DNA of 64,000 bases from Cyathus striatus (GCA_025738555.1 JAOVFP010000008.1:248001-312000), one strand, 5' to 3'; positions 32,921-46,133 are shown, counted from the stretch's first letter. The notes: a model not told the origin generated them from the sequence alone. A program made the numbers and translations.

Positions 32921-35428
32921 TACCAATCCACTCATTCCACACTGAGATTGAGAACAAAAGAGAAATCTATAAATAATCCGGAGGCAAATGTTACCTACTA
33001 GTACCATATGCATTTCGTATTAGAATAAATAAAGGAATAGGGCCGGCAAGCTGCACAGCTCACTACTGGCACTTATTAAGCTTAACAAGCTTTCATGAGC
33101 CCGTGGTAATACTAAAAATATAGCAGATGTTAATGTACTATGAGCGGAGTAATATCTACGAAGATGCAGTACAGTACACAGCAGAAGGATATGATGAAGA
33201 GGTAGAGTGAGGACAAGTACGCGAGTATGGGAATGACACAATGAGGGCGAGCATGTAGCAGGAAGGAGCAACGAGGGGAAGAACAAAAACTAACACTGAG
33301 ACTGAGTAAGAAACAAAAAGTGCACCTATCATGCACATATGACACAATGTGTAGCTCTCCACCACATCCAAACTTCAGGCTTCTACATTCTCTATGACAT
33401 AAAACACCATGCATTTCATCAGGCTTCCGCTTTGACATACAAGGAGTAGTCGATAGAGCTTCTACGACCATGTTTAGGGCTTACACCGTGTTAAGAGGGC
33501 GAAGAGAGATGTGACAAAACGAAATATGATGTAGGACATGGAAGATGTTTGTGTTGAGTAGATGTAGCACTGGCGGCGTACACCCGAATCTGTCTCCCTA
33601 GCGAGTGCTCATAAATCACTTTCCATATCATCATCGTATTGGTCTGAGATCTTCGCTGCCAGCCATAAGCTCTATACCCTACGGCTTCGTCTCTCAAACG
33701 ACTTTTCAATATAGTACGACGCCCTATGCTCCGGCACCTCCACCTCCACCCTCGTCTCCGCCATCCCTGGCCTTCAGAATGCACAAAACGATGATTGTGT
33801 CGATTTGAGCACGTGGCATGGATGGATGAATGTCTTCTTGGCAGGTCGGAATAGTGGTGTTGGGGTATGTAAAAAGAAGCTGCGTATTTGAGAACGTTGT
33901 AGGCGGTTGAATAGAGTGTGAAGGTGGTGCAACATATGGTGAGGTGGAGTATCGCTGTGTGGTTGGAGTCAACTGGGGTGTAGGTAGTAGGAACTCGAAA
34001 GCTCACTTCCAGCCAGTGGTGCATTGCATCGAGGAGTGACATGGTGGGAGGACACCATGTACGCTCTATGGGGGTCTCAGGCTCCATATTCGACGTGAAC
34101 GAATCAACGAAAGTATGACTGTTTGTTTAGGGCTTCAGGTATCGTCACTGTATGTGTAAAGATGTACCATATCAAACTCTGATTCTTTCCTCCAGCCCAG
34201 CATGTTTTCGAGGTACATTGCGATGCTTGTAGGTGAAAAGTCCAGGGCTGTGCGTGGTGCATACAAGATGGACCCTTAAAGCGCAGACAAAGTCCTCTTA
34301 ACTGTCATCCACGTAACCATACTCGTGATCTTTGTCCACATCGTCCATATCCCGCTACACCCCTTCCCTGCATCTCCCTGACCCAAATTTCCCAGCCGCA
34401 CACTTGCACGCATTCTCCCTCCACACCCTCCTCCCTACGTAATAACCACCGCAAGCCCTTCACTACGTTAGCATGTATCTGCTCGTAAGCACAAGTATCC
34501 ATACGCAGGCTTGAGTTTGAATAAGCTATAGAATACATTGAGCAACTACAAAAGCAACCCACGAGCTCAGATCAACGAAGTTCTGGGCTGCATTTGGAGG
34601 ACTCGGTAGTCCCTGTAATAGTGGTGGGGCTAGAGATGTGGGAGATATACAGTGCGTCGTAGAAGGCTGGTAGGAGACCTAGGTAAACGAAATTTTCTGT
34701 CTGTAAATGAGGGTGCTGGAGGGAGGGTGAGTGGGCGTTGGAAGTGATGTGGTAGTTGCCCGTGCTTGAAGCGAGGTAATCGGAATGTGGACTACAGAGA
34801 AATCAGGAAATATCAAGGAGACAGGGAGGGAGATGTAGCGGGAGAGAGAAGGCTAAGTTGCCCAGGGCCGGTGTTCGTCCGCAGTGCGTTACATGGAGTG
34901 GGTGAATATGCGTACGAGCGTCACAGGGCTTGGCATGCACGAATAGACCTCTTTCCATATCTATCATATACAATTGTTTGCATTGTGACGGAGGTCTTAC
35001 GACCCACATACCCTGAGGGATGCGCAAGTTGCACGTAGGACAGCGTGTTTCTAAGCCTGCCACTGTGTGTCGATATGGAGTTCACCTGTTGTCTAGTCCT
35101 AGTCAACATATGGCTTAAATCACAACAGACGAAATGGCATGTACCATGATCCCAGAAAATCTACACCCCTCCTTACGCGTCTGCCACAAATGCCCTCAGC
35201 AAGCTCATCGTACCCTGCAACTATGCTCTGGAGTGAGAGGAGTGACTGAGAGTATTTGTAGGATTAGAAAGTTTAGAAGAGCGAGGTTTGAGAGCGGTTG
35301 TACATATGATGAGTAGGTCGTCCTAGAGCAGGTTGTGTTGACCTGAATTACATAAACTGGACTTTCAAGGTGGAACTAAACGGTGGCAGAGGCCTGGAGT
35401 GGTACAGAGTACAACGAGAAGATCTTGA
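32921..35428. other. CpG-normal DNA with coding-like scraps but no complete gene
   Basis: A minus frame of 198 codons (34087-33491) begins MEPETPIERTWCPPTMSLLD. A Pro/Thr-rich second frame (33972-33724) overlaps it, suggesting a frameshifted or intron-split gene remnant. No domain is recognised. At 35134-35245 a plus-strand exon-like piece reads VCHKCPQQAHRTLQLCSG and then meets a GTGAGA donor; the Cys spacing resembles the start of a MYND zinc finger, but no downstream half was found. Minus 35063-34803 has CPTCNLRIPQGMW. All are unconfirmed. Confidence 0.3.
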
Positions 35429-37004
35429 TCATGACCAAAGGAATGTGAGTGTGCATCTTGAATATTTGAATAGGTGCCAGTGCGGCGGGGACAGCGACTG
35501 TGTCGGTGGAGGTAGCATTGGGCGGTTTAACGAGGCATAATGCGCGCGAACAGCCATCTCGACACCCGCCCTATTCTGCATAAGCATAAGCTCCATCCGG
35601 CACGAAACAGCTATATCTCTATCATCTCCATCCAACAACACCGTCTTCCCTTCCCCCTCCTCTTCCTCCCCTTTCCCCTTTTCATCCTCGCGAACCCACT
35701 CCTCCGCCTGAGCCTCCTTCGGCGGATCCCACATGGCCCCTTTCTGCGTCTTCTCCAGCGGATGTGAACAAATACAGTACACAACACTAGGCACAATCCA
35801 GTCCAGCCCAAACTCGCGGGCCAACTGCAACGCCACGAAAGGCGTATTATCGATAGGTGGGATGGTGCGTGTTGTGTCGCGCGCACGCCATGCTTGGAGA
35901 GTCGTAGGGAATGTGGAGTGGAGGTGCGCAAGGGCGCGAGTGTAGAGGTATGGGACGGAGTATTTTCGCGAGAGGCGCAGGATTGCGCGGATGATTGGGA
36001 GGGTTGTAGGTGTTGGTGGTGGTTCGAAGAAGCTGTGGAGTGTGTTAGTAAGTTGAAAGAGGGGAGGGAGAGAATGAATAATGCGGAGCATGCGCCGGTT
36101 ACTCAGCGACAGAGACCATGGTGTCCTCGATAAGGAGCGGGGCGCTCCTAACCCCGAGAAGACGAAAATAGGCAGAAGGCCAGCGGATAATGAACAGTCC
36201 CATCCAAACAAGGCTACTTTCCCAAAGAAAGACGAACGAAAATAGCCCGTTGGCGGTGGTGCCTGCCAGCACAATGAATGATCGGCACACGAGTACCCCG
36301 GGCGGAGGCAGAGTCGTAGCGGGACCACGGTACATCACTATCAAAGAGGGCTGGAGCAGTCCTCGTGCGAAGCGGAGAAGCATCGAACGCGGAACGCTGA
36401 GGAGAAAGAAGATACCCCCGAAAAGGGGAGGGGGAGGGGAAAAGAGGAGAGGAGGGGGATCACGTTGGAGTGGAAACAGCACTCGTGTACAGGAGACACG
36501 ATAAGGACAGCTGTCCGAACACCACACCACACCACACCACACCACACCACACCACTCCCCCTACCCGCCACACACACGCCACACAAACCACTCAAAGTTA
36601 ACTCACCTAGAATCCAAAACAGCCATCAAAAACCACCTAACCTCCCCTGGATCGTCCCCAAAAAGCCTAACAACAACACACCCATCGACCACCTCATTCC
36701 CCTCCAGCGGCGGGGGAAAGCTCAACATATCGTTGAATACAGCTGACCGCGCAGCGAGAATGCCCGCATATACTTTGAATTGCACAGGTGGGGCGTGGAT
36801 GATTAGATTACCGTCTGCGAACCAGAGAGATTTGCTGCGGATTGTTTTGGTTTCTCCTGGGGTGGGGGAGGGGGAGGCGTAGGGAGGCGGAGAGGAGGCG
36901 CTGGGTGTGCTGAGACCGCTTGCGCTGGGCATGGGTGAGGAGATGGTACTGGACCAAGAGGGTGGTGCTTGCCAGCTAAGCTGTGGAGACGTCGACAAGG
37001 ACAT
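35429..37004 (-). CDS. BTB/POZ-domain protein
   Basis: Exon 1 is 37004-36607 and exon 2 is 36032-35429, joined through GTGAGT (36606-36601) and CCACAG (36034), giving 333 residues. A Ser/Pro-rich head (1-57) is followed by the BTB fold typical of expanded agaric BTB proteins: SLWFADGNLIIHAPPVQFKV and ILAARSAVFNDMLSFPPP at about 59-98, then VVRLFGDDPGEVRWFL. After the intron come IIRAILRLSRKYSVPYL, FPTTLQAW and ALQLAREFGLDWIVPSVVY. Such proteins are thought to act in protein-protein interaction or Cullin-3 adaptor roles; that is family knowledge, not shown here. The intron of about 574 bp is unusually long for this genome and is conserved in the second copy. A ubiquitous start MSLSTSPQLS was chosen because it is shared with the duplicate. 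Confidence 0.78.
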
Positions 37005-37450
37005 GATGGGTATAGATAGACAGGGTATAAACGTGAACGAGAGTAAGAAAGCAAGTTAAAGAGTGTCGTGAAAGTCGAGGTCAAGGTCAAGGTCAAGGTC
37101 GGGGTGAAAAAAAATTGACAGGGTCTGAATGAATGAATCTGATTCAGAAGAACGAACGGGACATCTTGACTGCTTCCCACGGCACAGATGATCTCCGCTT
37201 TTGGCATTCTGATGCCGCGCCGGTTATGATCAGCCGGTTGTAGGGCCGACGCTTTGATACGATACATCTTTACCCCGCTGTGCGTTGGGTAAATAGACGT
37301 CCATCGAATCATTCTAGCTCACTGCGGACGTCGTGCATAAACTACCTAACATCTAACACGCTTCGTTCACGCCCCTCTGTGCAAAGGTAATACGTACAAC
37401 ACCCTTCTTAGGAACTCCGAAAATTAAAATAGAACGTTGCCAGGTATGTC
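35965..37450. repeat. Segment duplicated in direct orientation at 62548-64000
   Basis: The BTB exon 1, the intron, the start of exon 2 and about 430 bp of 5' flank recur at 62548 to the window end with many substitutions. Both flanks contain GACAGGGTCTGAATGA and GCCGCGCCGGTTATGAT. A GGTCAA hexamer run (37079-37100) is present only here. Confidence 0.85.
36521..36555. repeat. (ACCAC)7 microsatellite in the BTB intron
   Basis: Seven perfect copies of ACCAC stand inside the long intron. The duplicate at about 63100 has only a short remnant. Confidence 0.9.
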
Positions 37451-37689
37451 TGATGGACGTGCCATAAGTCATACCAATCCTTTTTCGGCCGTCGGAAATG
37501 GCTATCGAGGCGAAGCAATTGCAAGAAGAGAAGGTGGTTTCGGTGCGAGAGGGGTCGTGGGGTATCTTTGTTCCGCCCCTTTTATGTCAGTGTCGTTACG
37601 AATTGAATACATCTTTGTTTTACATGGCGGGAGAAGTAATAAGAAGTACGTGTTTCGTGAAAATGATAACTGGTGATTAAGGGAATATA
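37451..37689. other. Non-coding stretch leading into the tRNA-like array
   Basis: No gene is seen. The segment AAGTAATAAGAAGTACGTGTTTC (37637-37660) belongs to the spacer of the tRNA-like units and recurs near 39150 and, CpG-decayed, near 43340. Confidence 0.4.
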
Positions 37690-40290
37690 ATACCCTGCGT
37701 ATTCGTGGTTGAGTTCGAACTTTAGCTTCAAGTACTACTGTATGTGTGGCGTGAAGAACAATGGGCGCACTAGTAAGCTACAAATTTAAATGTAGAATAA
37801 CATTAAAAGTACGTGATTCACGTAAAAAAAAAAAGTTTAAGCAATCGAACTCCTTGAATTCTTACGCCCTGCGTACTTGTGTGAATGAACCAAGGTTAGA
37901 ACTTCAGCTCGTGTTACGTGCTGTATGAAGTATGGAACGATGGACGCACTGATGCCCTACACGGGCTTGTGGTTTTTGTGTAGTCATATGTAGATGTAGA
38001 GTTCGTAAATTTATGAGCATCCAAAGTACGTGATTCAAATTTAAAAAAATTGCAATCTATATCTCCAGCTCAGTAGGTGTTGGAATAAACATATGTACTT
38101 GTAGAGTTCGTATCAGCACTCAAAATAAAAAATTATGTGAGATCACGGACACAAGACATGTCCCACGTATCCCTGATTGAACGAACCAAGGTTCCATTGA
38201 GTTCAGCACTCAGTTATATGGCGCATGAAGTATGGAACCATGGGGCACACTGTTGTGCTACGCGGGCTTGTTCCTGTATTATGTATATCCATATGTAAAT
38301 GTAGAGTTCATATCGACATTCAAAGTACGTGAATCACATAACAAAATGTATTCTCCTGCGTATCCGTTATTGAATGAACCATGGTTTAAACGTCAGCTTG
38401 TGCTACAGGCCGCATGAAGTACGGAACGATGGACACATTCAACTCGCACTATGCTGACTTGTCATTTTTGTAGAGTTCGTATCGGTATTCAAATGTACAT
38501 GATTCACGCAAAAAAATCAGGTTGAGAGCTATAACCTTCCTATGCCCTGCGTATTCGTGTGAGTGAGCCAAGGTTCGAACTTAGCTTATACTTTATACTG
38601 CGTGCGGCATGAAGCATGGAACGACGGCTGCACTGGTGCACTACACGGGCTTGTTGTACCTGTCTAGTCATATGTAAATAGAGAGCTCGTATCGGCATTA
38701 AAAAGTACATACATAAAAAAGGCTTCAGCCCGAAGCTAACCACGTATGCCACGGCGTGCTGCATAAGGCCTGAGGTATGGAACGATGGCGCACACCCAGC
38801 TTGCGCTACGAGGGCTTGTTGTTGTGTATGCTTACTTAGTCTTATGTAAATGTACAGTTCGTAATAACATTAAAAGTACATTTAAAAAAAATGAAATTTT
38901 CATCGCTTATATAACTACTCCTGCGTATCGGTGATTGAACGATCTAAAGTTCCATCGAGTTCAGCGCTCAGTTATGTCCTGCGTGAAATATGGGACGATG
39001 GGACCACTCATCTTGCGCTACGTTGGCACATTGTTAATAACTGTTATGCTCATTTAATCTAATACACACACTACAATCAACTGTGTATTATCATTCTTGT
39101 AAGTACATACTATAGGAAGCATAGGAGGAATAATTAGGATAATGTAGTATGTAAATGAAAGTAATAAGGAAAGTACGTGTTTCGCGTATGTTAATAATAA
39201 AAACATACCAGCTACTATTGTAGCGCCATGCCCTGCATATTCATGATTGAACGAACCAAGGTTTTAACTTCAGCTGGGGCGCACTGATGCACTACGCGGG
39301 CTTGTTTTTATATAGTCATATGTAAATGTAGAGTTTATATTGGAATTCAAAAGTACGTACGTAAAAAAGATTTCTCAACATTTCCTACACATGCCACGGC
39401 GTGCTGCATAAGGTATGGGACGATGGCGCACACTCAGCTTGCGCTACGCTGGCTTGCTGTTGCGTTTGTATACTTAGTCATGTGTAAATGTCCAGTTCGC
39501 ATCGATATTCAAAAGTGCGTTATTCAAATTAAAAACTTTCAATGGTGATCTCAAAATCAGCGTATCCGTAATTGAACAAACCCAGGTTCTAACTTCAATA
39601 CACAGGTCTGTGGCGCGCGAAGTGTGGAACACTGTTGCGCTACGTGGGCATGTTATGGTTTTGTATTGTCATAGGTAAATGTAGAGTTCGTATCAGCATC
39701 CAAGTAATCAAAAATAGTCTCTTTGCAATACATTGTTTATTATGCCCCTCGGATTCACGCGAATGAACCAGTGTTCGAACTTCTGCTTATAATGGAAGTA
39801 TGCGCTGCATGAAGTATCGAATGATGGAGCACACCGTTGGGCTACATTGGCTTGTTGTTTTTGTACAGCCATCTGTAAATGTAGGGCTCATATCGACATT
39901 CAAAACTGCATAATTCAAATGAAAAATTTTGTTTACTGACTCCTGCTTATCCGTGATTGAACGAACCAAAGTTCCAAGTTCAGCGCTCAGTTATACGACA
40001 CTTAAAGTATGGAACGATTGGGCGTACTGTTGTGCTACGTGGGCCTGTTTTTTTTATTTTTTTGTGTAGTCATAAATAATTGTGAAGTTCATATCGGCGT
40101 TCAAGTACGCGAATCACATAAAACATTTTTAGCTATTGGTCAACTGTCCCGCGTATCATTGATTGAGTTCAACGCTCAGTTACGTGCCTAATGGTTGGAT
40201 AAAAATTATTCCAGAAAGCGTAAATTTCCTTGCGTATTTGTGGTTGAGCGAAACAAGGTTCGAACTTCGGCTTATCGAACGTGGGGCGTG
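37690..40290 (+). repeat. Tandem array of tRNA-like units (right array), about 11 units
   Basis: Units of roughly 190-330 bp repeat with drift: CCTGCGTATTCGTGnTTGAA, then CGAACCAAGGTTCGAACTTC, then GTATGGAACGATGGnGCAC, then GTTGCGCTACGnGGGCTTGT, then CATATGTAAATGTAGAGTTC and AAAGTACGTGATTCA. In the opposite sense the unit reads as an A-box-like then B-box-like pair. It is oriented opposite to the array at 6346-7630. B-box-like GTTCGAAC or decayed forms occur about 11 times. Confidence 0.65.
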
Positions 40291-41796
40291 AGGTAAAGCC
40301 CTCCTAATTTATTGGAACCAGTATAGAAATTGAATTGTCTGTATTCGTCCTATATTGAAGAGGTGTCAAGTCGGTTGGGAGTACCTAGTCGAAGAAAATG
40401 TGCGAGTTGTTGAGACGTCCGTTCGACTGGGGTGTTCCAAGGTGAAGGAACTTAATTACATTTTCTGTAGAATAACTACAGATGTTTAAATACTAGAAAA
40501 CTAATAAATCTAAAATAAGTAAGAGCATTTAAATCGGATGAAGGAATGAGTAATATTAAAAGAATATAGTGTGAAACATAAAGACTGAATGGAAAACTGA
40601 AGTAAGAAAGTCCAGTGAGTTGAAGAGTTTGCGAGGATTTAGGAGACAAGGGTTCTCTTGTCAAATTTCAGGGTCTTGGGTGTCAGTGCCGATGTAAGAA
40701 CTATTTTGAGGGCTCGGAGTGTCGCAGGGGATAGGTATGGTCGGAACGGTGTATGAAGATGTATAATTTGAGGAAAGATTGAAACATATGAGCGGGGTGG
40801 AGATAAGACAGAGCGTGAACGGAACACGTACGGACACATCAGTGTAGCGTGATGCGTGATTACGTAATACCATTTGGAACATTTTGATATGTCGAATAAT
40901 TCGAGAATCACAGCGCAGGCAGTTTGCCTGCTCTACAATATGATAAATACAGTATACAACCATCAAATGTGACAGAAAAACATGATGTCATCATATCTTT
41001 TTACTCCCTGCCCCAATATTTACAAAAGCTGTATGAGGAGGTGGTGTGGTGCTTCATGAATGTTACTTTAAAATATTTAATACATTGAATGAAGGGAAGG
41101 TGGTCAAATATGCAAAATGGTGGATGGGAATGGATTTTGATCAGCACCACATAGGGACTAACATGGATAAGCCGAATAGCGGGTATGACCCATACCTGGC
41201 TTATTTTTATAGGTCCGGGTCAGACCTGCAGGCGCCGCAGATAAATAAGATTAGTGCTTGTCCTCAACAACTATATACTTTAAGAGTGATTATTCCCAAT
41301 TTTTTATAGCAATACAAGCCACAGAATTTTTGAAATTCACTAAATTATCCAAACCCCCCATTTTGTTTTGCATATAGTCCATCAGAATGTGAATATTTTG
41401 AATAGCTAATTTATGGAACATTTTTACAGTATGCTATTCCTTATTATTCAAAAAGAATTTGTGTAATAGGTGTAGATTAGGGATCAGGAGAAGCAAAATG
41501 AGAAAGATTGTCATGTGATGGTGGAATACTGTAGATGCTACAAAAATTTTAATGCAGAATATAGGATGAACAGTCACTGTTACACTAGGATCCCTGAAAA
41601 TGCCTATGAAGGTGTGATCCCAGTGCCAGTGGTTTTGCCTGGTAAAAATTTGAGCAATTTCGGAAAAAATGTCCCCAAGGGATCAAGCCTCCAAAAATTT
41701 CCATAAATTTGTCCCAAGTATGGATCAGACCTCCCAGAGCCCTAAAAATGTCTGAAATGGAATGAGCCCTCAAATTTCACCCAAATTTTGCTATTA
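40291..41796. other. Transition from CpG-normal to CpG-poor DNA; no gene supported
   Basis: The part 40470-40970 shows LTR-like or coding-like scraps without domains. From about 40960 CpG becomes rare. The stretch 41580-41790 is host or older repeat DNA interrupted by the MITE at 41797. Confidence 0.4.
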
Positions 41797-42747
41797 CACA
41801 GCAGGCAAGACCATATTATTCCAGGGGTGATTATAATAAATATTCTGGACTCATTTTAACAATTTTTTACTATACAAAATTTTAAATTTTAACACACTAG
41901 TCTCTGCCATAAAACACACAAATTGTTTTAATTTTATGACAGCTACATTTTTATTAGAATGTCTTATAAAATTTTAGATATTCGGTGTATATAGAAGAGA
42001 AAACTACTTTAAATTTTGTGAGGGAAAGTGTTCTCTAAATAACCCTAGAATACTTTACATTTTCAATCAATAATTAACAAATTTCTTGCATATCATCATC
42101 AGCAGAATATATATAGCACACATTCTATTTATTTAAAGTATTCAGTGTATATATAAGAGATTATTAAATGATGACTACTTTAAAATTTTCTGAGAGAAGT
42201 ATTGACAGAAATTAGTCTATTTATTTAAAATATTATGGACATATTCTAGAAATATTAAGCAGCAGAATATTTAAAATTTTATAATTTGTAATCCGTAGAA
42301 TTCTCCCATAATATTATACATTTTTAAAGCATATTTTGCGAATATTTTGCGGACCACAAGTATGAATATTCTGCTGGTTAATTTTTACAAAATATATCCA
42401 TAACATTTAAAATAAACAAATAATACTCTATGTATATTCAGCTGATAAAAATATGCAAGAAATGTGTTAATTATTGACTGAAAATGTAAAATATTCTAAG
42501 ATTATTTTGACAATACTATCTCTCACAAAATTTAAAGTAGTTTTCTCTTGTATATATACTGAATATATAAAATTTTATAAGGCATTTTAATAGAAATGTG
42601 CATGTAAGAATTTTATAATAATTTGTGTATTTTATGGCAGAGATTATTGCTATAAGATTTTTAAAAATTTACTGTAATTTTTTTTAAAAATGAGTCCAAG
42701 ATATTTATCATAATCACCCCTGGAATAAAACAGTCTTGCCTGCTGTG
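41797..42747. mobile_element. Harbinger-type palindromic MITE, 951 bp, TTA target duplication
   Basis: The terminal repeats are CACAGCAGGCAAGAC and its inverse, with TTA on both sides (41794-41796 and 42748-42750), the duplication expected for PIF/Harbinger. The whole element is a degenerate palindrome: 41797-about 42260 pairs with 42747-about 42290, including the CCAGGGGTGATTATnATAAA and AAACTACTTTAAATTTTGTG tracts. It is AT-rich and non-coding. A Harbinger transposase source may be related to the relic at 26974, but end sequences there were not found. Confidence 0.82.
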
Positions 42748-43661
42748 TTAGGAGTTGAACTTGGTTACATCTGGTTACACAAATCAAAATTCTACAACAA
42801 AAATTTGAGCCATACAACTGCTCAGCTACAATGCCTTATTTGTCTCCATGCTAGATCATACCATATCTATTTTACCCCAAAATGTCTTCAATTCTCCTTC
42901 AAAATGTCTCTTTTGGATCAGGCCAGGTGGCCTGACAGCTGCCAATTTTCTCTTATGGGATCAGGGATTTATGGGGATTTTTGAGGGTCCTGTTGCACTA
43001 CACTAGCTTATGGTTATTTCTGTTTAACTATAAATGTACATAATCAAGAAACCTACAGTCTCTTAATTACAACATATGTGTACTATGCCTTAATTTCATA
43101 ATATACCAAGGTGCATGCAACAATAATATGTTTTGGAAGCTGAATTACTATCATATTCTGCACATTATGACTCTGTTTTACTTAGCCTGCTGTGGTTTTC
43201 CATTGCCACTGCACCAATCCCTTTCAGCTGTTGGAAATATGTTTGGGTAGGTTGAAGTGCAATAAGAAGGTCACTTGTCCTCTTTGTGTGGGTTGACTTT
43301 GTAGTTATAAATAAATGAATATTTTGTATGTGGATAAAAGTAATAAGAAGTTTGTGTTTCACATATTTAATATTGAATGATAAAGACATCTCTTTGTTTT
43401 AGTTTCAGTACAATACCATTAGTCACTTCTCAACACTTGATTTGGCAGAGAGCTATTAATTTTTGTCAAACTCAAACTATATTTTGGTAACTTATTTAAT
43501 TGACATGGTATCATGTTTAATGGTGATATATGTTAGAATTTTGCCATTCTATCTAATCTTTTATCTAATCATATCTTATCAATTGTCATGTGATCAGCCA
43601 CATGACATACAATGCAGAAGACATGCATATCAACATACATTACTCATCAAGACTGTGGGCA
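42748..43661. other. CpG-poor flank of the gypsy element; decayed tRNA-like spacer
   Basis: No gene is seen. Bases about 43325-43375 (GTATGTGGATAAAAGTAATA then AGAAGTTTGTGTTTCACATA) are a CpG-decayed relative of the tRNA-like array spacer near 39140-39190. Confidence 0.4.
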
Positions 43662-43908
43662 CAGTTGCACAATTTGGCCATATGTATTACATGAGTTTCT
43701 AATGTAGAAGCACAGTAGACATGTATTGTAGTGTAGGTATACTTACATGTGGTTGCTTTATGGATACTTTCTACAAATATGGTCATTTTACTTAGTTGTT
43801 TGCTATTTTTGTGCTAGTTTATTCCAGATTAGCAATAAGACTCATTCTTTCTTCTCTATTCAAGTGTTTAAGTTTGGCTTTGAGTATTTTGCTTGTCTGT
43901 TGCTAACA
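43662..43908 (+). repeat. 5' LTR remnant of the gypsy element
   Basis: It is near-identical to 49872-50270 from CAGTTGCACAATTTGGCCAT to GTTGCTAACA, but lacks about 155 bp that are present in the 3' copy. The ends are provisional. Confidence 0.7.
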
Positions 43909-44703
43909 AAAGCACAAGAATCTACCTCATTCCTTGACTCCAAACTTCTCTTTAGCCGACCCCTAGCAAAACTTCTTTCAATTACATTGTTCCCCATCTC
44001 AGACCCCTGTGGACCAGATGTACACCTTATTTGATAGTCTTGTTCATTGTGCTTGGAAGCATGAGAGGATAGTGTAAGTTGAGCCTGATACTTCCAAATT
44101 ACCTAACATCTTAGGCCCTCTGCCTTGAGTTTGGCATGGTGCCAGTGACTGGGGAGGCTACCATGTGTTGCCCCAGCTGGTACTATCTGAAAATCGGCAT
44201 GCATGAGACTTAGGATGTCTCACTAGTCTTCAAGCCTCTTCAAAAGCTTCTGTTACCTAGTCTATCACTCTGGCACTGATCACCCACTTCCAAACCATCC
44301 AAACCCCCCATTCTCAATTCTATCACATCCCTTTCTCATCCATACCAATCTACACACCTTGATCTTGCTCCACTCTCTATATCTGTCCACAAAATCTGAG
44401 AGCTGTGTCAGTGGACTCTGACAACTCAGATTTTGATCCTAACACCTATCCAACCATTCTACCTCACCACTATGCCATCCAATAACCTAACTCCAAACCC
44501 ATCCTTCCTTATACTGTCACAATTGTAACTGAACCCAGACATGACAATGGTAGGAGATACTGATACACTTCACTCCCTGATAAATTTTCCTTTGGAGATG
44601 ACTTCACATCTGAATGTGAATATGAAACCCTTCTTAACACTATCTACAATCACAACAAAGAACCTTATGATCTTCCCACCCCTTCATATCTCCCATTCTC
44701 ACA
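43909..44703. other. Gypsy 5' untranslated region
   Basis: No domain is seen between the 5' LTR and gag. A primer-binding site complementary to a tRNA end could not be assigned. Confidence 0.4.
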
Positions 44704-45927
44704 ATGATTGCATCTGAAATTATTCTTGGATTCATCACAGCCCTAGTAGCTATTTTTATGAAAGATGAAATTGTACAGTGATGGCAGAATATGACTGCTG
44801 GAGATAAGAAAACAATTAGTGATAGTGTAACTGCTATGAATCAAAGTTTCATTATGGAAATAAGAGATGGAATCAAAGTGGATACACCAGAGAAAAAGGA
44901 CAAAGTTGAGATCCCTGAAGATTATGAAGGAGATCCCACAATAGTTAATAATTGAATATGATGAATGATGTTTTACTTCCATGAAAAGGAAATAATAAAT
45001 GATTGGAAAAAGATGATGATCACCTTACCAAAAATTAAGAAAGGAAAGGACAATTGAACTCAGTGTTGGGCAGACACATTTTTAGGAGATCTCATTCTAT
45101 TCAATGAAGAACAATCACAATGGAAACTTACACATAATGGATCCAAACTCACATTTCAGAATACACAAGCAGTGGTCATTGCAGCAACAGAAACAACTCC
45201 AGCAATCAAACATGATTCATTTGAATACCAATGCCCATTCCCCAATTGGATTACATTTGTAGAATGAATGAGATTCTTTTTCATATCCACCAAAACTCAG
45301 AATAATGTGATCGAACAGATTAATAAAGTCATACAGGGAAATTGACCTATTGAAGATTACATGATCAACTTCATGCAATGGATGAACTTAATCAGATTTG
45401 ATAACACTGCCCTAGTCAACAAATTCAGAAGAGGAATGCATCCATTATTAGCTAGAAGATTAATGGAAGTCAGTGGACTTAAGGTCACAGACAAACATAT
45501 TAATTGTGTCAACAAAGCTGCAGAATACAAAAAATATTGCTGAGAAGCTAATTTTGGATGCACCATACAACAACCACAACCCCAAAATCAGAATCAACCA
45601 CAAAACACAGGAACCCAAATAGGACAACCTGCACAACAGACACCAAACTGATCCAACCTCACAGTATCACAAGGAGGTAATTGTATGGATCTTGATCAGT
45701 TAAAGAAGGAAGGACAATGTTCATATTGTAAGGAAAAAGGACACATGTCCAATACATATTCTAAGAAACCCCACAGACCTTATGTACAATATAGTTTAAA
45801 CATGGACAATTCTATTCCTATAGCATCCACTAGTCACATTGTAGAACTACCAGATGTAACTAAATTATCAGAAGAGCAATGCACTCTACTCATTGCTCAA
45901 TTGGGTTTTCCCCAAGGCCAGCAGTGA
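44704..45927 (+). pseudogene. gypsy gag
   Basis: One register is kept from MIASEIILGF through to the zinc knuckle, interrupted by several TGA codons. The Ty3-type gag core is seen in TFLGDLILFN, WADTFL and IEDYMINFMQWMNLI, then FRRGMHPLLARRLMEVSG. The zinc knuckle reads CSYCKEKGHMSNTY, with the last cysteine replaced by Tyr. Some TGA codons fall where CGA is expected (for example before WQNM). Confidence 0.75.
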
Positions 45928-46133
45928 GTACAAACTTGCCAGCCTCATTTTATGTACCTTCAAATGCAACTGTACCTATGGTAGATCTGGAATTGTTATG
46001 AAAGGAAAGAACAAAGCACCTCTTCCCTAATCAGAAAGTAAAACCAGGAAATATGTATTGGATTGAATGAAGATTAAAAGGTCAAACACTGGAACTTGCT
46101 TTGGTCTCACTCAGTATTTGGACACATGAAAAA

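Noticed and set aside
33491..34087. 198-codon minus frame as an intact gene
   Set aside because: A second Pro/Thr-rich frame overlaps it, the apparent protein changes character midway, and no family is recognised; kept only as a scrap.
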